A stretch of DNA of 64,000 bases, taken from the NCBI RefSeq assembly GCF_900156175.1, contig NZ_FTMV01000001.1:310001-374000 (forward strand), in the 5' to 3' direction. This DNA comes from Janthinobacterium sp. TND4EL3 (lineage in GTDB: Bacteria; Pseudomonadota; Gammaproteobacteria; Burkholderiales; Burkholderiaceae_D). Under the pieces are notes generated by a model. The model did no database searches. It worked only from the letters and a program-made list of their open reading frames with translations, and had not been told where the DNA came from. This document shows, in pieces, positions 7,675 to 16,617 of this stretch (position 1 is the first letter of the stretch; each line of letters starts with the position of its first letter). Both the position numbers and the translations under genes were made by a program.

Positions 7675-9161
7675 TGAGCGTTGCCGTCGGTTTCGAGGGG
7701 GTGTGCAAGGATTTCGGCCCCGTGCGCGTCCTGCATGGCGTCAGTTTTGCCCTGTCGCCCGGGCGCGTGTATGGCTTGCTGGGCGAAAACGGCGCCGGCA
7801 AGTCGACCCTGATGAAAATCCTCGCCGGCTACGAGGGCGTGAGCGAAGGGCAGCTGCTGATCGATGGCCAGCCCCGGCGCTTCGCCAGTTCGCGCGCGGC
7901 GGAGGCCGCCGGCATCGTGCTGATCCACCAGGAATTCAACCTGGCCGAGCACCTGACGGTGGCGCAAAACATGTTTTTAGGCCACGAAAAGACGCGGGGC
8001 TGGCTGTTGGACGATGCCGCCATGCGCGAGGAAGCGTCGCGCTACTTGAAACAGGTGGGGCTGGACGTCTCGCCCGACACCAGAATACGCGACCTGATCG
8101 TTGCCGAAAAACAGCTGGTGGAAATCGCCAAGGCCCTGTCGCGCCGTGCCCGCTTTTTGATCATGGACGAGCCGACGGCCACCCTGACGTCGTCGGAAAC
8201 CCAGCGTTTGTTCGCCGTCATGGCGCAGCTAAAGGCGGATGGCGTCACGATACTGTACATTTCCCACAAGCTCGACGAAGTGGAGCGCAACACGGACGAG
8301 GTCATCGTCATGCGCGACGGGCGTTTCGTCACGCGCGAGCCGACGGCCAGCCTCACGCGCCAGCAGATGGCGAACCTGATGGTGGGGCGCGAATTGTCCG
8401 ACATGTTCCCCGCGAAAGCGCCGCTGGCGCCGGACGCGCCCGTGGTCTTGAGCGTCGACGGCTTGTGCGTGCCCGGCTGGTCGACAAACCTGTCGTTCGA
8501 GGTGCGCGCCGGCGAAGTGCTGGGCTTTGCGGGCCTGGTGGGCGCGGGGCGCACGGAATCGTTCGAGGCACTGCTGGGCTTGCGCCCGCGCAGCGCGGGC
8601 TTGATCGAGATCAATGGCCAGCAGGTCGATATCCGCACGCCCAGGCAGGCCATGCAGCACGGCATGACCTACCTGAGCGAAGACCGCAAGGGAAAAGGCT
8701 TGCACGTGAACCTGGGCTTGCGCGAAAACCTCACGATGATGACCATGGAGCGCTATGCGCGGCCGTGGCTCGACCTCAACGCGGAGAAACAGGCGCTGGC
8801 CAGGGCTGTCGAGGATTTCAATATCCGCACGGGCGACCTGGACAGCCGCGCGCGCATGTTGTCGGGCGGCAACCAGCAAAAGCTGGCGCTGGCGAAATAC
8901 CTGCATTCGGACCCCCGTGTCGTCGTGCTCGATGAGCCGAGCCGTGGCGTGGACGTGGGCGCCAAGCGCGACATTTACTTTTTGATCCACCGCCTGGCCG
9001 CCGAAGGGCGCGCCGTGATCGTGATTTCATCGGAACTGATCGAATTGATCGGCCTGTGCCACCGGGTCGCCGTGATGCGCGCCGGCACCCTGCAAGCCAC
9101 CCTGTCCGCAGACCACCTGACCGAAGAGGAGTTGATTGCCCATGCAACCGGCACGCACTGA
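7674..9161 (+). CDS. Sugar ABC transporter ATP-binding protein, RbsA type
   Basis: A 495-residue tandem ABC ATPase. The first half carries Walker [10 protein letters not shown] near residue 37, [12 protein letters not shown] in place of a canonical signature, and Walker B LIMDEPTA. The second half has the degenerate P-loop GLVGAGRTE, the signature [14 protein letters not shown] and Walker [12 protein letters not shown]; this asymmetry is standard in ribose/xylose-class importers. The start is a GTG that overlaps the LacI stop by one base, with GAGGGA eight bases upstream. It powers uptake together with the permease and binding protein that follow. Confidence 0.95.
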   Translation: MSVAVGFEGVCKDFGPVRVLHGVSFALSPGRVYGLLGENGAGKSTLMKILAGYEGVSEGQLLIDGQPRRFASSRAAEAAGIVLIHQEFNLAEHLTVAQNMFLGHEKTRGWLLDDAAMREEASRYLKQVGLDVSPDTRIRDLIVAEKQLVEIAKALSRRARFLIMDEPTATLTSSETQRLFAVMAQLKADGVTILYISHKLDEVERNTDEVIVMRDGRFVTREPTASLTRQQMANLMVGRELSDMFPAKAPLAPDAPVVLSVDGLCVPGWSTNLSFEVRAGEVLGFAGLVGAGRTESFEALLGLRPRSAGLIEINGQQVDIRTPRQAMQHGMTYLSEDRKGKGLHVNLGLRENLTMMTMERYARPWLDLNAEKQALARAVEDFNIRTGDLDSRARMLSGGNQQKLALAKYLHSDPRVVVLDEPSRGVDVGAKRDIYFLIHRLAAEGRAVIVISSELIELIGLCHRVAVMRAGTLQATLSADHLTEEELIAHATGTH

Positions 9162-10161
9162 CACCACCATATCCCCGATGGCCACCGCCGTTGCCCGCTT
9201 CGGCGCGCGCATCAAGGGCTTCGGCCCCGTGCTGGGCTTGTTATCTCTGTGCATCGCGGGCACCTTGCTCAACGGCGACTTCGCCACCCTCGATAACCTG
9301 ATGAACGTGCTCACGCGCACGGCCTTCATCGGCATCATCGCCGTGGGCATGACCTTCGTCATCATCTCGGGCGGCATCGACCTGTCGGTCGGGTCCATGG
9401 CGGCCCTGATCGCGGGCTGCATGATCTATTTCATGAATGCGCTGGCGCAAGGCGCGGGGGGCAACCTGGCGCCGATCACCATGCTGGTGCTGGGCATCGC
9501 CATGGCCTTGATCCTGGGCGCCGGCTTCGGCCTGATGCACGGCTTGTTGATCAGCAAGGGCAATATCGAACCGTTCATCGTCACCCTGGGAACGCTCGGC
9601 ATCTTCCGCGCCGTGCTCACGTATCTGGCCGACGGCGGCGCGCTGACCCTGGACGCCACCCTGTCCGAGCTGTACAGCCCCGTCTACTACACGAGCGTGC
9701 TGGGCGCGCCGATCCCGATCTGGATCTTTCTGTTCGTCGCGGCGGCCGGCGCCGTCATATTGAACCGCACCACGTTCGGCCGCCACGTGCAGGCGATTGG
9801 TTCCAACGAGCAAGTGGCGCGCTATGCGGCCATCAATGTCGATAAAGTCAAAATCGCCACCTACATGCTCTTGGGCGTGTGCGTGGGCATCGCCACGGTG
9901 CTGTACGTGCCGCGCCTGGGCTCGGCCACGCCGACGACGGGCTTGCTGTGGGAACTCGAAGCGATCGCCGCCGTCGTCGTCGGCGGCACGGCCCTGAAGG
10001 GCGGCGAGGGGCGCATCGTCGGCACCGTCATCGGCGCCATTTTATTGTCCGTGATCAGTAATATCCTGAATTTGACCAGCATCATCAGTGTCTACCTGAA
10101 TGCCGCAGTGCAAGGCGTGGTGATCATCGCCGTCGCCTTCCTGCAGCGAGGCCGCAAATAA
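9142..10161 (+). CDS. Sugar ABC transporter permease, RbsC type
   Basis: A 339-residue polytopic protein with about ten hydrophobic segments and the family signature GGIDLSVGS near residue 75, plus the late [20 protein letters not shown] loop that docks on the ATPase. The start overlaps the ATPase gene by 20 bases; TTG 9136 is an alternative start two codons earlier. A GAAGAGGA at 9123-9130 could serve either. Membrane component of the importer. Confidence 0.93.
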   Translation: MQPARTDTTISPMATAVARFGARIKGFGPVLGLLSLCIAGTLLNGDFATLDNLMNVLTRTAFIGIIAVGMTFVIISGGIDLSVGSMAALIAGCMIYFMNALAQGAGGNLAPITMLVLGIAMALILGAGFGLMHGLLISKGNIEPFIVTLGTLGIFRAVLTYLADGGALTLDATLSELYSPVYYTSVLGAPIPIWIFLFVAAAGAVILNRTTFGRHVQAIGSNEQVARYAAINVDKVKIATYMLLGVCVGIATVLYVPRLGSATPTTGLLWELEAIAAVVVGGTALKGGEGRIVGTVIGAILLSVISNILNLTSIISVYLNAAVQGVVIIAVAFLQRGRK

Positions 10162-10222
10162 AACCACAGCGGCGTTCTGAAAGGGCGGCCACCGGGCGCC
10201 CACAACCTTGGAGGAGAGCAGC

Positions 10223-11185
10223 ATGAAGAGCTTTATACGGGTAGCAGGGATGGCGGTGCTGGTGATGCAGGCGTGGGCGCTGCCGAGTGCGCAGGCGGCT
10301 GACAAGCTGGTCGTCGGCGTGGCCATTCCCACGGCCACGCACAGCTTTACTTCCGGCATCGTGTGGTGGGCGAACCAGGCCAAGGCGGAGCTGGAAAAAG
10401 CCCATCCTGGCGTGAAAATCATCGTCAAGACGGCCGCCACGGCGCCCGAGCAGGCGAACCAGCTGCAGGATATGTTGACGGTGAACAAGATCAACACCCT
10501 GGTGATTTTCCCCATCGAGTCCGCGTCCCTCACGCAGCCCGTGGCGCAAGTGAAGAACAAGGGCGTCTACGTGACCGTGGTGGACCGTGGCTTGACGAAC
10601 ACGCAGTCGCAGGATGCGTACATCGCGGGCGACAACACGGCCTTCGGCAAGCTGCCGGCCGAATACCTGGCGAAAAGCCTGAATGGCAAGGGCAATATCG
10701 TCGTGCTGCGCGGCATGCCGACCACGCTCGATAACGAGCGCTTTGACGCATTTTCCGCCGTGATGAAGGGCCATCCCGACATCAAGGTGCTCGACGCCAA
10801 GTATGGCAACTGGAACCGCGACGATGCCTTCAAGGTCATGCAGGATTACCTGACCCGCTTCAAGCACATCGACGCCGTCTGGGCAGCCGACGACGACATG
10901 GCCATCGGCGTGCAAAAAGCCATCGCGCAAGCCAAGCGCACGGACATCAAGCAGGTGTTCGGCGGCGCGGGTGCGAAGGGCGCCGTGAAAAAGATCATGG
11001 ATGGTTCCGATCCGCTGATCGTGGCCGACGTGTCCTACTCGCCGAAGTTCATGTACGACGCCATCAAGCTGACGACGGAAGCGCGCCTGAAAGGTGATAA
11101 ATTGCCGGCCAATACGATCATCCCCTCGGTGCTGATCACGCGCGAGAACGCCAGGCAGTTTTACTTCCCGAACTCGCCTTTTTAA
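10223..11185 (+). CDS. Sugar ABC transporter periplasmic substrate-binding protein
   Basis: A 320-residue protein with a clear signal peptide (MKSFIRVAGMAVLVMQAWALPSAQA) and a ribose/galactose-binding fold: KLVVGVAIPTATHSFTSG at the start, VDRG and AADDDMAIGVQKA later. GGAGGAG lies six bases before the ATG. In the ribose-type systems this protein sets the substrate; here the sugar cannot be read from sequence. It is followed by an intercistronic hairpin that may raise its mRNA level over the enzymes downstream. Confidence 0.93.
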   Translation: MKSFIRVAGMAVLVMQAWALPSAQAADKLVVGVAIPTATHSFTSGIVWWANQAKAELEKAHPGVKIIVKTAATAPEQANQLQDMLTVNKINTLVIFPIESASLTQPVAQVKNKGVYVTVVDRGLTNTQSQDAYIAGDNTAFGKLPAEYLAKSLNGKGNIVVLRGMPTTLDNERFDAFSAVMKGHPDIKVLDAKYGNWNRDDAFKVMQDYLTRFKHIDAVWAADDDMAIGVQKAIAQAKRTDIKQVFGGAGAKGAVKKIMDGSDPLIVADVSYSPKFMYDAIKLTTEARLKGDKLPANTIIPSVLITRENARQFYFPNSPF

Positions 11186-11193
11186 CCGAACCT

Positions 11194-11217
11194 CCTCCAG
11201 GGCCAGCGTCCTGGGGG
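11194..11217 (+). other. Intercistronic mRNA hairpin after the binding-protein gene
   Basis: Arms CCTCCAGG (11194-11201) and CCTGGGGG (11210-11217) pair over eight bases with one G-U, loop of eight. No T-run follows, so it is not a normal terminator. Such stem-loops after a binding-protein gene often protect the upstream mRNA from 3' decay. Confidence 0.5.
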
Positions 11218-11230
11218 CTAAAGGATACCC

Positions 11231-12283
11231 ATGAAAACCATCCAGGGCCCGGCTATTTTCCTGGCCCAGTTTCTCGGCGACGAGCCGCCGTTCGACTCGC
11301 TCGAGCACCTGGCGCAATGGGCGGCCGGCCTGGGCTACAAGGGCTTGCAGCTGCCGACGGCGCCGCGCCTGTTTGACCTGCAACAAGCAGCCAACAGCCA
11401 GCAGTACTGCGACGACGTGGCCGCCTTGCTGGCGCGCCACGGCTTGCAGGTGACTGAACTGTCGACGCATTTGCAGGGCCAGCTGATCGCCGTGCATCCC
11501 GCCTACGACGCGCTGTTCGACGGCTTTGCGCCAGAACAGGTGCGCGGCGATCCTGCCGCGCGCACGGCCTGGGCCACGCAGCAGCTGCTGTGGGCGGCCA
11601 CCGCCTCGCAGCGCCTGGGCCTCAAGGCTCACGTGACGTTTTCCGGCGCCCTGGCCTGGCCGTATCTGTATCCGTGGCCGCAGCGCCCCGCCGGGCTGGT
11701 GGAGACGGCGTTCGCCGAACTGGCGAAACGCTGGCTGCCCATCCTTGACGCGTTTGACGCGGCTGGCGTGGACCTGTGCTATGAACTGCATCCGGGCGAG
11801 GACTTGCACGATGGCGTGACCTTCGAGCGCTTCCTGGCCGCCGTCCACGACCATCCGCGCGCGGCCATCCTGTACGACCCCAGCCATTTCGTGCTGCAGC
11901 AGCTCGACTATCTGGCCTTCATTGATATTTATCATGCGCGCATCAAGGCCTTCCACGTCAAGGACGCGGAGTTCCGGCCCAACGGGCGCCAGGGCGTGTA
12001 TGGCGGCTATGGCGACTGGCAAGACCGGGCCGGGCGCTTCCGCTCGCTCGGTGACGGGCAGATCGACTTCAAGGCGATTTTCTCGAAGCTGGCGCAGTAC
12101 GACTTTCCGGGCTGGGCCGTACTGGAATGGGAATGCTGTCTGAAACACCCGGAGGACGGGGCGGCCGAAGGGGCGCGTTTTATAAGTGAACACATCATCC
12201 ACGTGGCCGAACATGCGTTCGACGATTTCGCGGGCAGCGCTGTTGATCAGGATCAAATCTATCACTTGCTTGGCTTGAAATAG
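11231..12283 (+). CDS. Sugar phosphate isomerase/epimerase, xylose-isomerase-like TIM barrel
   Basis: A 350-residue protein of the AP-endonuclease-2 / xylose-isomerase-like TIM-barrel superfamily. Visible metal-site motifs are CYELHPGED (Glu/His), YDPSHF (Asp/His), KAFHVKDAEF (His, Asp) and a terminal WAVLEWECC (Glu). These enzymes epimerise or isomerise sugars, keto-sugars or inositol derivatives. It sits between the binding protein and a Gfo/Idh/MocA dehydrogenase, a pairing commonly seen in pathways that first oxidise a sugar to a keto-sugar. Cytoplasmic; exact substrate not known. Confidence 0.85.
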   Translation: MKTIQGPAIFLAQFLGDEPPFDSLEHLAQWAAGLGYKGLQLPTAPRLFDLQQAANSQQYCDDVAALLARHGLQVTELSTHLQGQLIAVHPAYDALFDGFAPEQVRGDPAARTAWATQQLLWAATASQRLGLKAHVTFSGALAWPYLYPWPQRPAGLVETAFAELAKRWLPILDAFDAAGVDLCYELHPGEDLHDGVTFERFLAAVHDHPRAAILYDPSHFVLQQLDYLAFIDIYHARIKAFHVKDAEFRPNGRQGVYGGYGDWQDRAGRFRSLGDGQIDFKAIFSKLAQYDFPGWAVLEWECCLKHPEDGAAEGARFISEHIIHVAEHAFDDFAGSAVDQDQIYHLLGLK

Positions 12284-12292
12284 GGAGACGAC

Positions 12293-13444
12293 ATGCAGCG
12301 ACGTTTACGGCTGGGCATGGTAGGGGGCGGGCAGGGGGCATTCATCGGCGCCGTGCACCGCATCGCGGCGCGCATCGACGACCAGTACGAACTGGTGGCG
12401 GGCGCCCTGTCGTCCGACCCGCAGCGGGCGCGCGACAGCGGCGCGGCGCTGCACCTGGCGCCCGAGCGCTGCTACAGCGATTACCGCGCCATGGCGCAGG
12501 CGGAGGCCGTCAGGGCGGACGGCATCGAAGCGGTGGCCATCGTCACGCCGAACCACCTGCATGCGCCCGTCGCCACGGCGTTCCTGGAAGCGGGCATCCA
12601 TGTGATCTGCGACAAGCCGCTGGGCATCTCTCTGGCCGAGGGGCAGGCGCTGGCCGCGCTGGCAGAGCGGAAAAAGCTGCTGTTTGCGCTCACGCATACC
12701 TACAGCGGCTACCCGCTGCTGCGCCACGCGAAAGCGATGGTCGAGGCGGGCGAGCTTGGTGAATTGCGCCTCGTGCAGGTGGAGTATTCGCAGGACTGGC
12801 TGGCCGACGCCATCGCGGCGGGCGGATTGAAGCAAGGCAACTGGCATAACGACCCGCAGAAGGCCGGGCCCGGCGGCACCCTGCTCGACGTGGGCTTGCA
12901 CGCCTACCACCTGGCGCAGTTCGTCAGCGGACTCACGCCGCATGCCGTGCTGGCGGAACTGTCCACCTTTGTTCCGCACCGCACCCTGGACGACCACGTG
13001 CAGGTGATGCTGCGCTACGCCAACGGCGCCAGGGGCACCCTGTGGGCCAGCCAGGTGGCGACGGGGTGTGAAAACACGGTGCGCCTGCGCCTGTTCGGCA
13101 GCAAGGCGCAGCTCGACTTTGACCAGGAACAACCGAATGCACTGTGGGTGACGCCGCAGGGCGGCAACCGCCAGTTGCTGCGTCCGGGACGGGTCGACAG
13201 CGCGGCCGCGCGCCACGCCACGCGCGTGCCTGCCGGCCATCCGGAAGGGTATCTGGAAGCGTTCGCCCAGCTGTACCTGGATGCGGCCCTGGCCATCCGC
13301 GCCCTGCAGGCGGGGACGCCGATACCGGAAGCGGCGCGCTGGCTGCCCACCGTCCATGATGGCGTGGCGGGCCTGGCCTTTGCCGAGGCCGTGCTGCGCA
13401 GCCATGCGCAGGGCGCTACCTGGACCACCCTGGCGGACTGTTAA
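12293..13444 (+). CDS. Gfo/Idh/MocA-family NAD(P)-dependent oxidoreductase
   Basis: A 383-residue protein. The N-terminal Rossmann fold has LGMVGGGQGAFIG, then AIVTPNHLHAPV and the family catalytic Lys in CDKPLG near residue 107. The C-terminal sheet domain carries GGTLLDVGLHAYH, holding the usual Asp and His. It starts nine bases after the isomerase gene and is almost certainly in the sugar operon. Likely reaction: oxidation or reduction of one hydroxyl/keto group of the imported sugar or its isomer. Which carbon and which sugar are not evident. Confidence 0.9.
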   Translation: MQRRLRLGMVGGGQGAFIGAVHRIAARIDDQYELVAGALSSDPQRARDSGAALHLAPERCYSDYRAMAQAEAVRADGIEAVAIVTPNHLHAPVATAFLEAGIHVICDKPLGISLAEGQALAALAERKKLLFALTHTYSGYPLLRHAKAMVEAGELGELRLVQVEYSQDWLADAIAAGGLKQGNWHNDPQKAGPGGTLLDVGLHAYHLAQFVSGLTPHAVLAELSTFVPHRTLDDHVQVMLRYANGARGTLWASQVATGCENTVRLRLFGSKAQLDFDQEQPNALWVTPQGGNRQLLRPGRVDSAAARHATRVPAGHPEGYLEAFAQLYLDAALAIRALQAGTPIPEAARWLPTVHDGVAGLAFAEAVLRSHAQGATWTTLADC

Positions 13445-13453
13445 ACTGGGCGC

Positions 13454-13762
13454 ATGAGCGCGCCCCTGACCATCCCCACTTTTACCGTCACCATCGTCCC
13501 GCAAGGCTGGCAATTCCCGGCCGAGGCGGGCACCACCATCCTGGCCGCCGCCGAGCTGGCCGGCATCCGCCTGCTCAGTTCCTGCCGCAACGGCACCTGC
13601 CGCACGTGTATCTGTCACATGCCCGAAGGAAAGGTCCGCTACACGGTGGACTGGCCCGGCATCAGCCCCGATGAACGGCTCGACGGCGACATCCTGCCTT
13701 GCGTGGCCGTGGCGGAAAGCGATCTCACCTTGCAGGCACGGGCCGTGCGCACGGGCGCCTGA
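13454..13762 (+). CDS. Small plant-type [2Fe-2S] ferredoxin
   Basis: A 102-residue protein with a beta-grasp fold and the cluster ligands Cys44, Cys49 and Cys52 (SCRNGTCRTC) plus a distal Cys83 (DILPC). This spacing matches plant-type [2Fe-2S] ferredoxins, including the stand-alone short forms found in beta- and gammaproteobacteria. It begins nine bases after the dehydrogenase stop, so it may be cotranscribed with the sugar genes, although an electron-transfer role there is not obvious. One base separates its stop from the convergent gene. Confidence 0.85.
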   Translation: MSAPLTIPTFTVTIVPQGWQFPAEAGTTILAAAELAGIRLLSSCRNGTCRTCICHMPEGKVRYTVDWPGISPDERLDGDILPCVAVAESDLTLQARAVRTGA

Positions 13763-13763
13763 C

Positions 13764-14075
13764 TCAGGACGGCTTGCCGCCCTTCAGGCGCTGCAGCAGC
13801 GCGTCCACGCTGTCGCTGACGGGCAAGCCGTGGCGGCGCAGCAACTGCACGTGCAAGACGAGGTTTTCCAGCACCAGCTTGGCCGCCACGGCCAGCAGGG
13901 CCAGGTTGCGGTCTTCCGGCGTAAAACTTTCCATGGCGTCGGCCATCTCGCACAAATGGTTGGCGATCAGGCCGCGCAATTCCTGCTCGTTGAAGGGCAG
14001 GTCGGCAAAGTCGATGGGATCGGCCACTTCCACTTCCTGCATCAGCACCGCTAGTTCTTCCGGGGTAATCGTCAT
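13764..14075 (-). CDS. Small acidic alpha-helical protein, unknown
   Basis: A 103-residue acidic protein predicted to be nearly all helix (MTITPEELAVLMQEVEVADP at the start, then two long amphipathic helices). A strong AAGGAGG precedes the ATG. Convergent with the ferredoxin gene (one-base gap). Its promoter region upstream of 14075 is now interrupted by the IS element, whose left end starts only 36 bases away, so its expression may have changed. No family recognised. Confidence 0.6.
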   Translation of the reverse strand: MTITPEELAVLMQEVEVADPIDFADLPFNEQELRGLIANHLCEMADAMESFTPEDRNLALLAVAAKLVLENLVLHVQLLRRHGLPVSDSVDALLQRLKGGKPS

Positions 14076-14102
14076 GCCTGGCCTCCTTGTGTGCTTGGCC
14101 CT

Positions 14103-14110
14103 ATTTTAAT
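14103..14110. repeat. Target site duplication, left copy (ATTTTAAT)
   Basis: The 8-bp ATTTTAAT next to the left inverted repeat is repeated exactly at 15171-15178 beyond the right end. An 8-bp duplication is what IS1595-family elements make. Confidence 0.9.
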
Positions 14111-15170
14111 GGCTATGTCACCGTCAAGTGTGGGAACTCTCCCAGTGTTGCCTTCAATAATGTTTCCGGAGAGCGGATGCGCCCGGCGTCCAGTATCCAG
14201 CGCCATGCCAGGTAATTCGGCAGGTAGCGCGTCGCCACGCCGTGAAAGGGCCGAAGCCATGCGCGCAGGCGGCTGTGATACGCGTTGACGTTCTGCACGT
14301 GGGCGGCGCCCTGCACGCGGATGCCGGCACGCAGGTTGACGGCCTGGTGGCTGATGCCCGCTTCACGGGCGAAGGTGCGATAGGCGGCGTGGCCGTCGGT
14401 GACCAGCAAGACGTCCTTGTCGATCACGGGTGGCAGGCAGGCATGCAGTTGGACCTTGGTCAGCGCCCCTTTTCCCGTGACGAAATCGAGGGTTTGTCCC
14501 GTGCGGTCGCGCGCCACCAGGATGCAGACTTGTTCATTGGAAATGCCGCGCTGGCGGGCATGGCCGCCCCGGCGGTGCGCCGGACGCGCCAGATGCCTGG
14601 ATCCCTTTTCCGATTCCAGCAGATACAGCTCGTCGGCCTCGGCGATACCGTGCAGGCGCAGCGGCCGGTCCGTCCTGGCGAGCGTCAAAAACCGGTGGCG
14701 CCAGCGGAAGGTGGTGTTGCGGTGCACGTTCAGCTGTCGCGCTGCCTGGCGCACGGAAGCCGATGCCAGCAGGCAATCGGCGTAGGCTAGCCACAGCGAT
14801 TTATGGCGCAGGCGCGCCAGCGGCGTGCCGGTGAGCGCATTGAAGGTGCGGCCGCACGGCACGCAGCGGTAGCGCTGCAGTCCGTGCGCATGACCGTGCC
14901 GGTGCGCATGACTGCTGTTGCAGGCGGGACAGTGTAGCCGCTGCCGGGCCACGCTTTCGACCAGTGCCACGGCGGCGTTCTGCGATCCTGCCCCGCGCAG
15001 CAGAGCAGCGCTGGCCAGACGCTGGCGGCGGCTCAGTGCGGCGAACTGGGAGATGAAGGTTTTCCATTCGGCTGGCTGCATGGCAGGCTCCCGTTTGTCC
15101 GATATGTACAGTCAGACAGCCGGGCCTGAGGAAAATTCCTGGCGTTCCCCTACTTACCGGGGACAGAGCC
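14111..15170 (-). mobile_element. Complete IS1595-family insertion sequence (1060 bp)
   Basis: Both ends are visible. Left end GGCTATGTCACCG and right end (read inwards on the other strand) GGCTCTGTCCCCG agree at 21 of the first 27 positions, the later matches being AAGT and GGGAAC. The ends are flanked by identical 8-bp duplications, and a single full-length transposase gene fills the element. The perfect duplication points to a recent insertion. It landed between the divergent genes at 14075 and 15218; without it they would be about 75 bp apart. Confidence 0.92.
14113..15081 (-). CDS. IS1595-family transposase
   Basis: A 322-residue transposase. It has an N-terminal zinc ribbon (HCPACNSSHAHRHG, then YRCVPCGRTF), a helix-turn-helix (SVRQAARQLNVHRNTTFRWRHRF) and an ISXO2-like DDE domain: IAEADELYLLESEKG with the first Asp, LLVTDGHAAYRTF with the second, and the VNAYHSRLRAWLRPFHGVATRYLPNYLAWRW block at about 275-305, typical of this family in place of a simple third acidic motif. 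The stop codon lies inside the left inverted repeat. No frameshift, so probably active. Confidence 0.93.
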   Translation of the reverse strand: MQPAEWKTFISQFAALSRRQRLASAALLRGAGSQNAAVALVESVARQRLHCPACNSSHAHRHGHAHGLQRYRCVPCGRTFNALTGTPLARLRHKSLWLAYADCLLASASVRQAARQLNVHRNTTFRWRHRFLTLARTDRPLRLHGIAEADELYLLESEKGSRHLARPAHRRGGHARQRGISNEQVCILVARDRTGQTLDFVTGKGALTKVQLHACLPPVIDKDVLLVTDGHAAYRTFAREAGISHQAVNLRAGIRVQGAAHVQNVNAYHSRLRAWLRPFHGVATRYLPNYLAWRWILDAGRIRSPETLLKATLGEFPHLTVT

Positions 15171-15178
15171 ATTTTAAT
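15171..15178. repeat. Target site duplication, right copy (ATTTTAAT)
   Basis: Exact copy of 14103-14110, directly next to the right inverted repeat of the IS element. Confidence 0.9.
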
Positions 15179-15217
15179 TGTATTGGCCGCAAAGCGGACT
15201 AGAATGGCTGCAGGCCG

Positions 15218-15505
15218 ATGACGTCGCAGGGCAGCATGGCGAACTTGCATTTTACCCAACAACTGGCGCGTTTTCTCGACGTCCCCACGGTGGACGTGGC
15301 GGCGCCATGCCTGCGCGCCGCCCTGGATGCCGTGTTTGCCCAGCAGCCGCGCCTGCGCGGCTACGTGCTCGACGAGCAGGGGGCGTTGCGTCCCAACGTC
15401 GTGATCTTCATCGATGGCGCGCGCTGCCGCGAGCGGCGCATGCTGGACGACGCCTTGCGGCCCGACAGCCAGGTGTATATCTTGCAGGCACTTTCCGGAG
15501 GTTAA
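15218..15505 (+). CDS. MoaD/ThiS-like beta-grasp sulfur carrier ending in Gly-Gly
   Basis: A 95-residue protein (89 if started at ATG 15236, which has its own CAGG). The pattern LDVPTVDVAAPCLRAALDAVFAQQPRLRGYVLDEQGALRPNVVIFID, DALRPDSQVYILQALSGG matches the MoaD/ThiS ubiquitin-like fold, and the last two residues are Gly-Gly, the site activated as thiocarboxylate or adenylate in this family. It is followed two bases later by a BNR-repeat gene, a pairing seen in other proteobacteria. The partner E1 enzyme may be the MoeB/ThiF-like protein at 59239. Its own promoter lies just beyond the IS element. Confidence 0.8.
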   Translation: MTSQGSMANLHFTQQLARFLDVPTVDVAAPCLRAALDAVFAQQPRLRGYVLDEQGALRPNVVIFIDGARCRERRMLDDALRPDSQVYILQALSGG

Positions 15506-15507
15506 TC

Positions 15508-16617
15508 ATGGGACCAGGCAGGGCGCAACGCGCGTATCTCGGCACCCGCAAGGGGCTGTTCCGGTTCGATGTCGATGCGGCCGGCGCCTGGCAGCTGGCG
15601 CTGGTGCAATTTGCCGGCGACCCCGTCTCCATGCTGCTGCACGATGGCCGCGACGGCACCGTGTACGCAGCCCTGAACCTGGGCCACTTCGGCGCCAAGC
15701 TGCACCGCCTCGACGCGGGCGCCGGCGCGTGGCAGGAAATCGCCGTGCCCGCCTATCCCGCCAAGCCCGAGGACAGCAGCGATACCGTCGACTGGACGGT
15801 GCGGCAGATCTGGTCGCTGGCGGCCGGCGGCGCGGACCAGCCCGGCGTGCTGTGGGCGGGCACCCTGCCTGGCGGCCTGTTCCGCTCTGGCGACCGCGGC
15901 GACAGCTGGCAGCTGGTCGAAGCGTTGTGGAACGTGCCGCAGCGGGCGCAGTGGTTTGGCGGCGGCTACGACGTGCCCGGCATCCACAGCATCTGCGTCG
16001 ATCCGCGCGACAGCAATGCCGTGCTGGTGGGCGTGTCCTGCGGCGGCGTGTGGCAAACGCTGGACGGCGGCGCCAGCTGGGCCTTGAGCGCGACGGGCAT
16101 GCGGGCCGACTACATGCCGCCCGAACTCGATGAAAACGAAGCCGTGCAAGACCCGCACCGCATCGTGCGCAGCGCCGGCACGCCGGACGCGCTGTGGTGC
16201 CAGCACCATAACGGCATCTGGCGCTCGCGGGACGGGGGCTGGCACTGGCAGGAAGTGACGACGGCGCCGCTGTCGCATTTCGGCTTTGCCGTGGCCGTGC
16301 ATCCGCGCGATGGCGACACGGCCTGGTTCGTGCCCGCGCAGGCGGACGTGCTGCGCATTCCGCAAGATGGCGCGCTGGCCGTGACGCGCACGCGCGATGG
16401 CGGGAAAACCTTCGAGGTGTTGCGCGCGGGATTGCCGCAGCAGCATTGCTACGACCTCATCTATCGCCACGGGCTGGCGCTGGCCGACGACGGGCGCAGT
16501 TTAGTGATGGCGTCGACGACGGGCGGCGCCTGGTATTCCGGTGACGAGGGCGAGCATTGGCAGACGATCTCGGCCCACTTGCCGCCCGTCTATGCCGTCT
16601 GTTTTGCCACGCCGTAG
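15508..16617 (+). CDS. BNR/sialidase-like beta-propeller protein
   Basis: A 369-residue protein from ATG 15508, with CGGAGG eight bases upstream. Repeated Asp-box-like motifs (SGDRGDSWQ, TLDGGASWALS, SRDGGWHWQEV, TRDGGKTFEVL, SGDEGEHWQTI) mark a beta-propeller of the BNR/YVTN kind. No signal peptide, so cytoplasmic, unlike true secreted sialidases. Cotranscribed with the MoaD-like gene. The two probably work together, but the reaction is unknown. Its 3' end overlaps the convergent TetR gene by 28 bases. Confidence 0.85.
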   Translation: MGPGRAQRAYLGTRKGLFRFDVDAAGAWQLALVQFAGDPVSMLLHDGRDGTVYAALNLGHFGAKLHRLDAGAGAWQEIAVPAYPAKPEDSSDTVDWTVRQIWSLAAGGADQPGVLWAGTLPGGLFRSGDRGDSWQLVEALWNVPQRAQWFGGGYDVPGIHSICVDPRDSNAVLVGVSCGGVWQTLDGGASWALSATGMRADYMPPELDENEAVQDPHRIVRSAGTPDALWCQHHNGIWRSRDGGWHWQEVTTAPLSHFGFAVAVHPRDGDTAWFVPAQADVLRIPQDGALAVTRTRDGGKTFEVLRAGLPQQHCYDLIYRHGLALADDGRSLVMASTTGGAWYSGDEGEHWQTISAHLPPVYAVCFATP

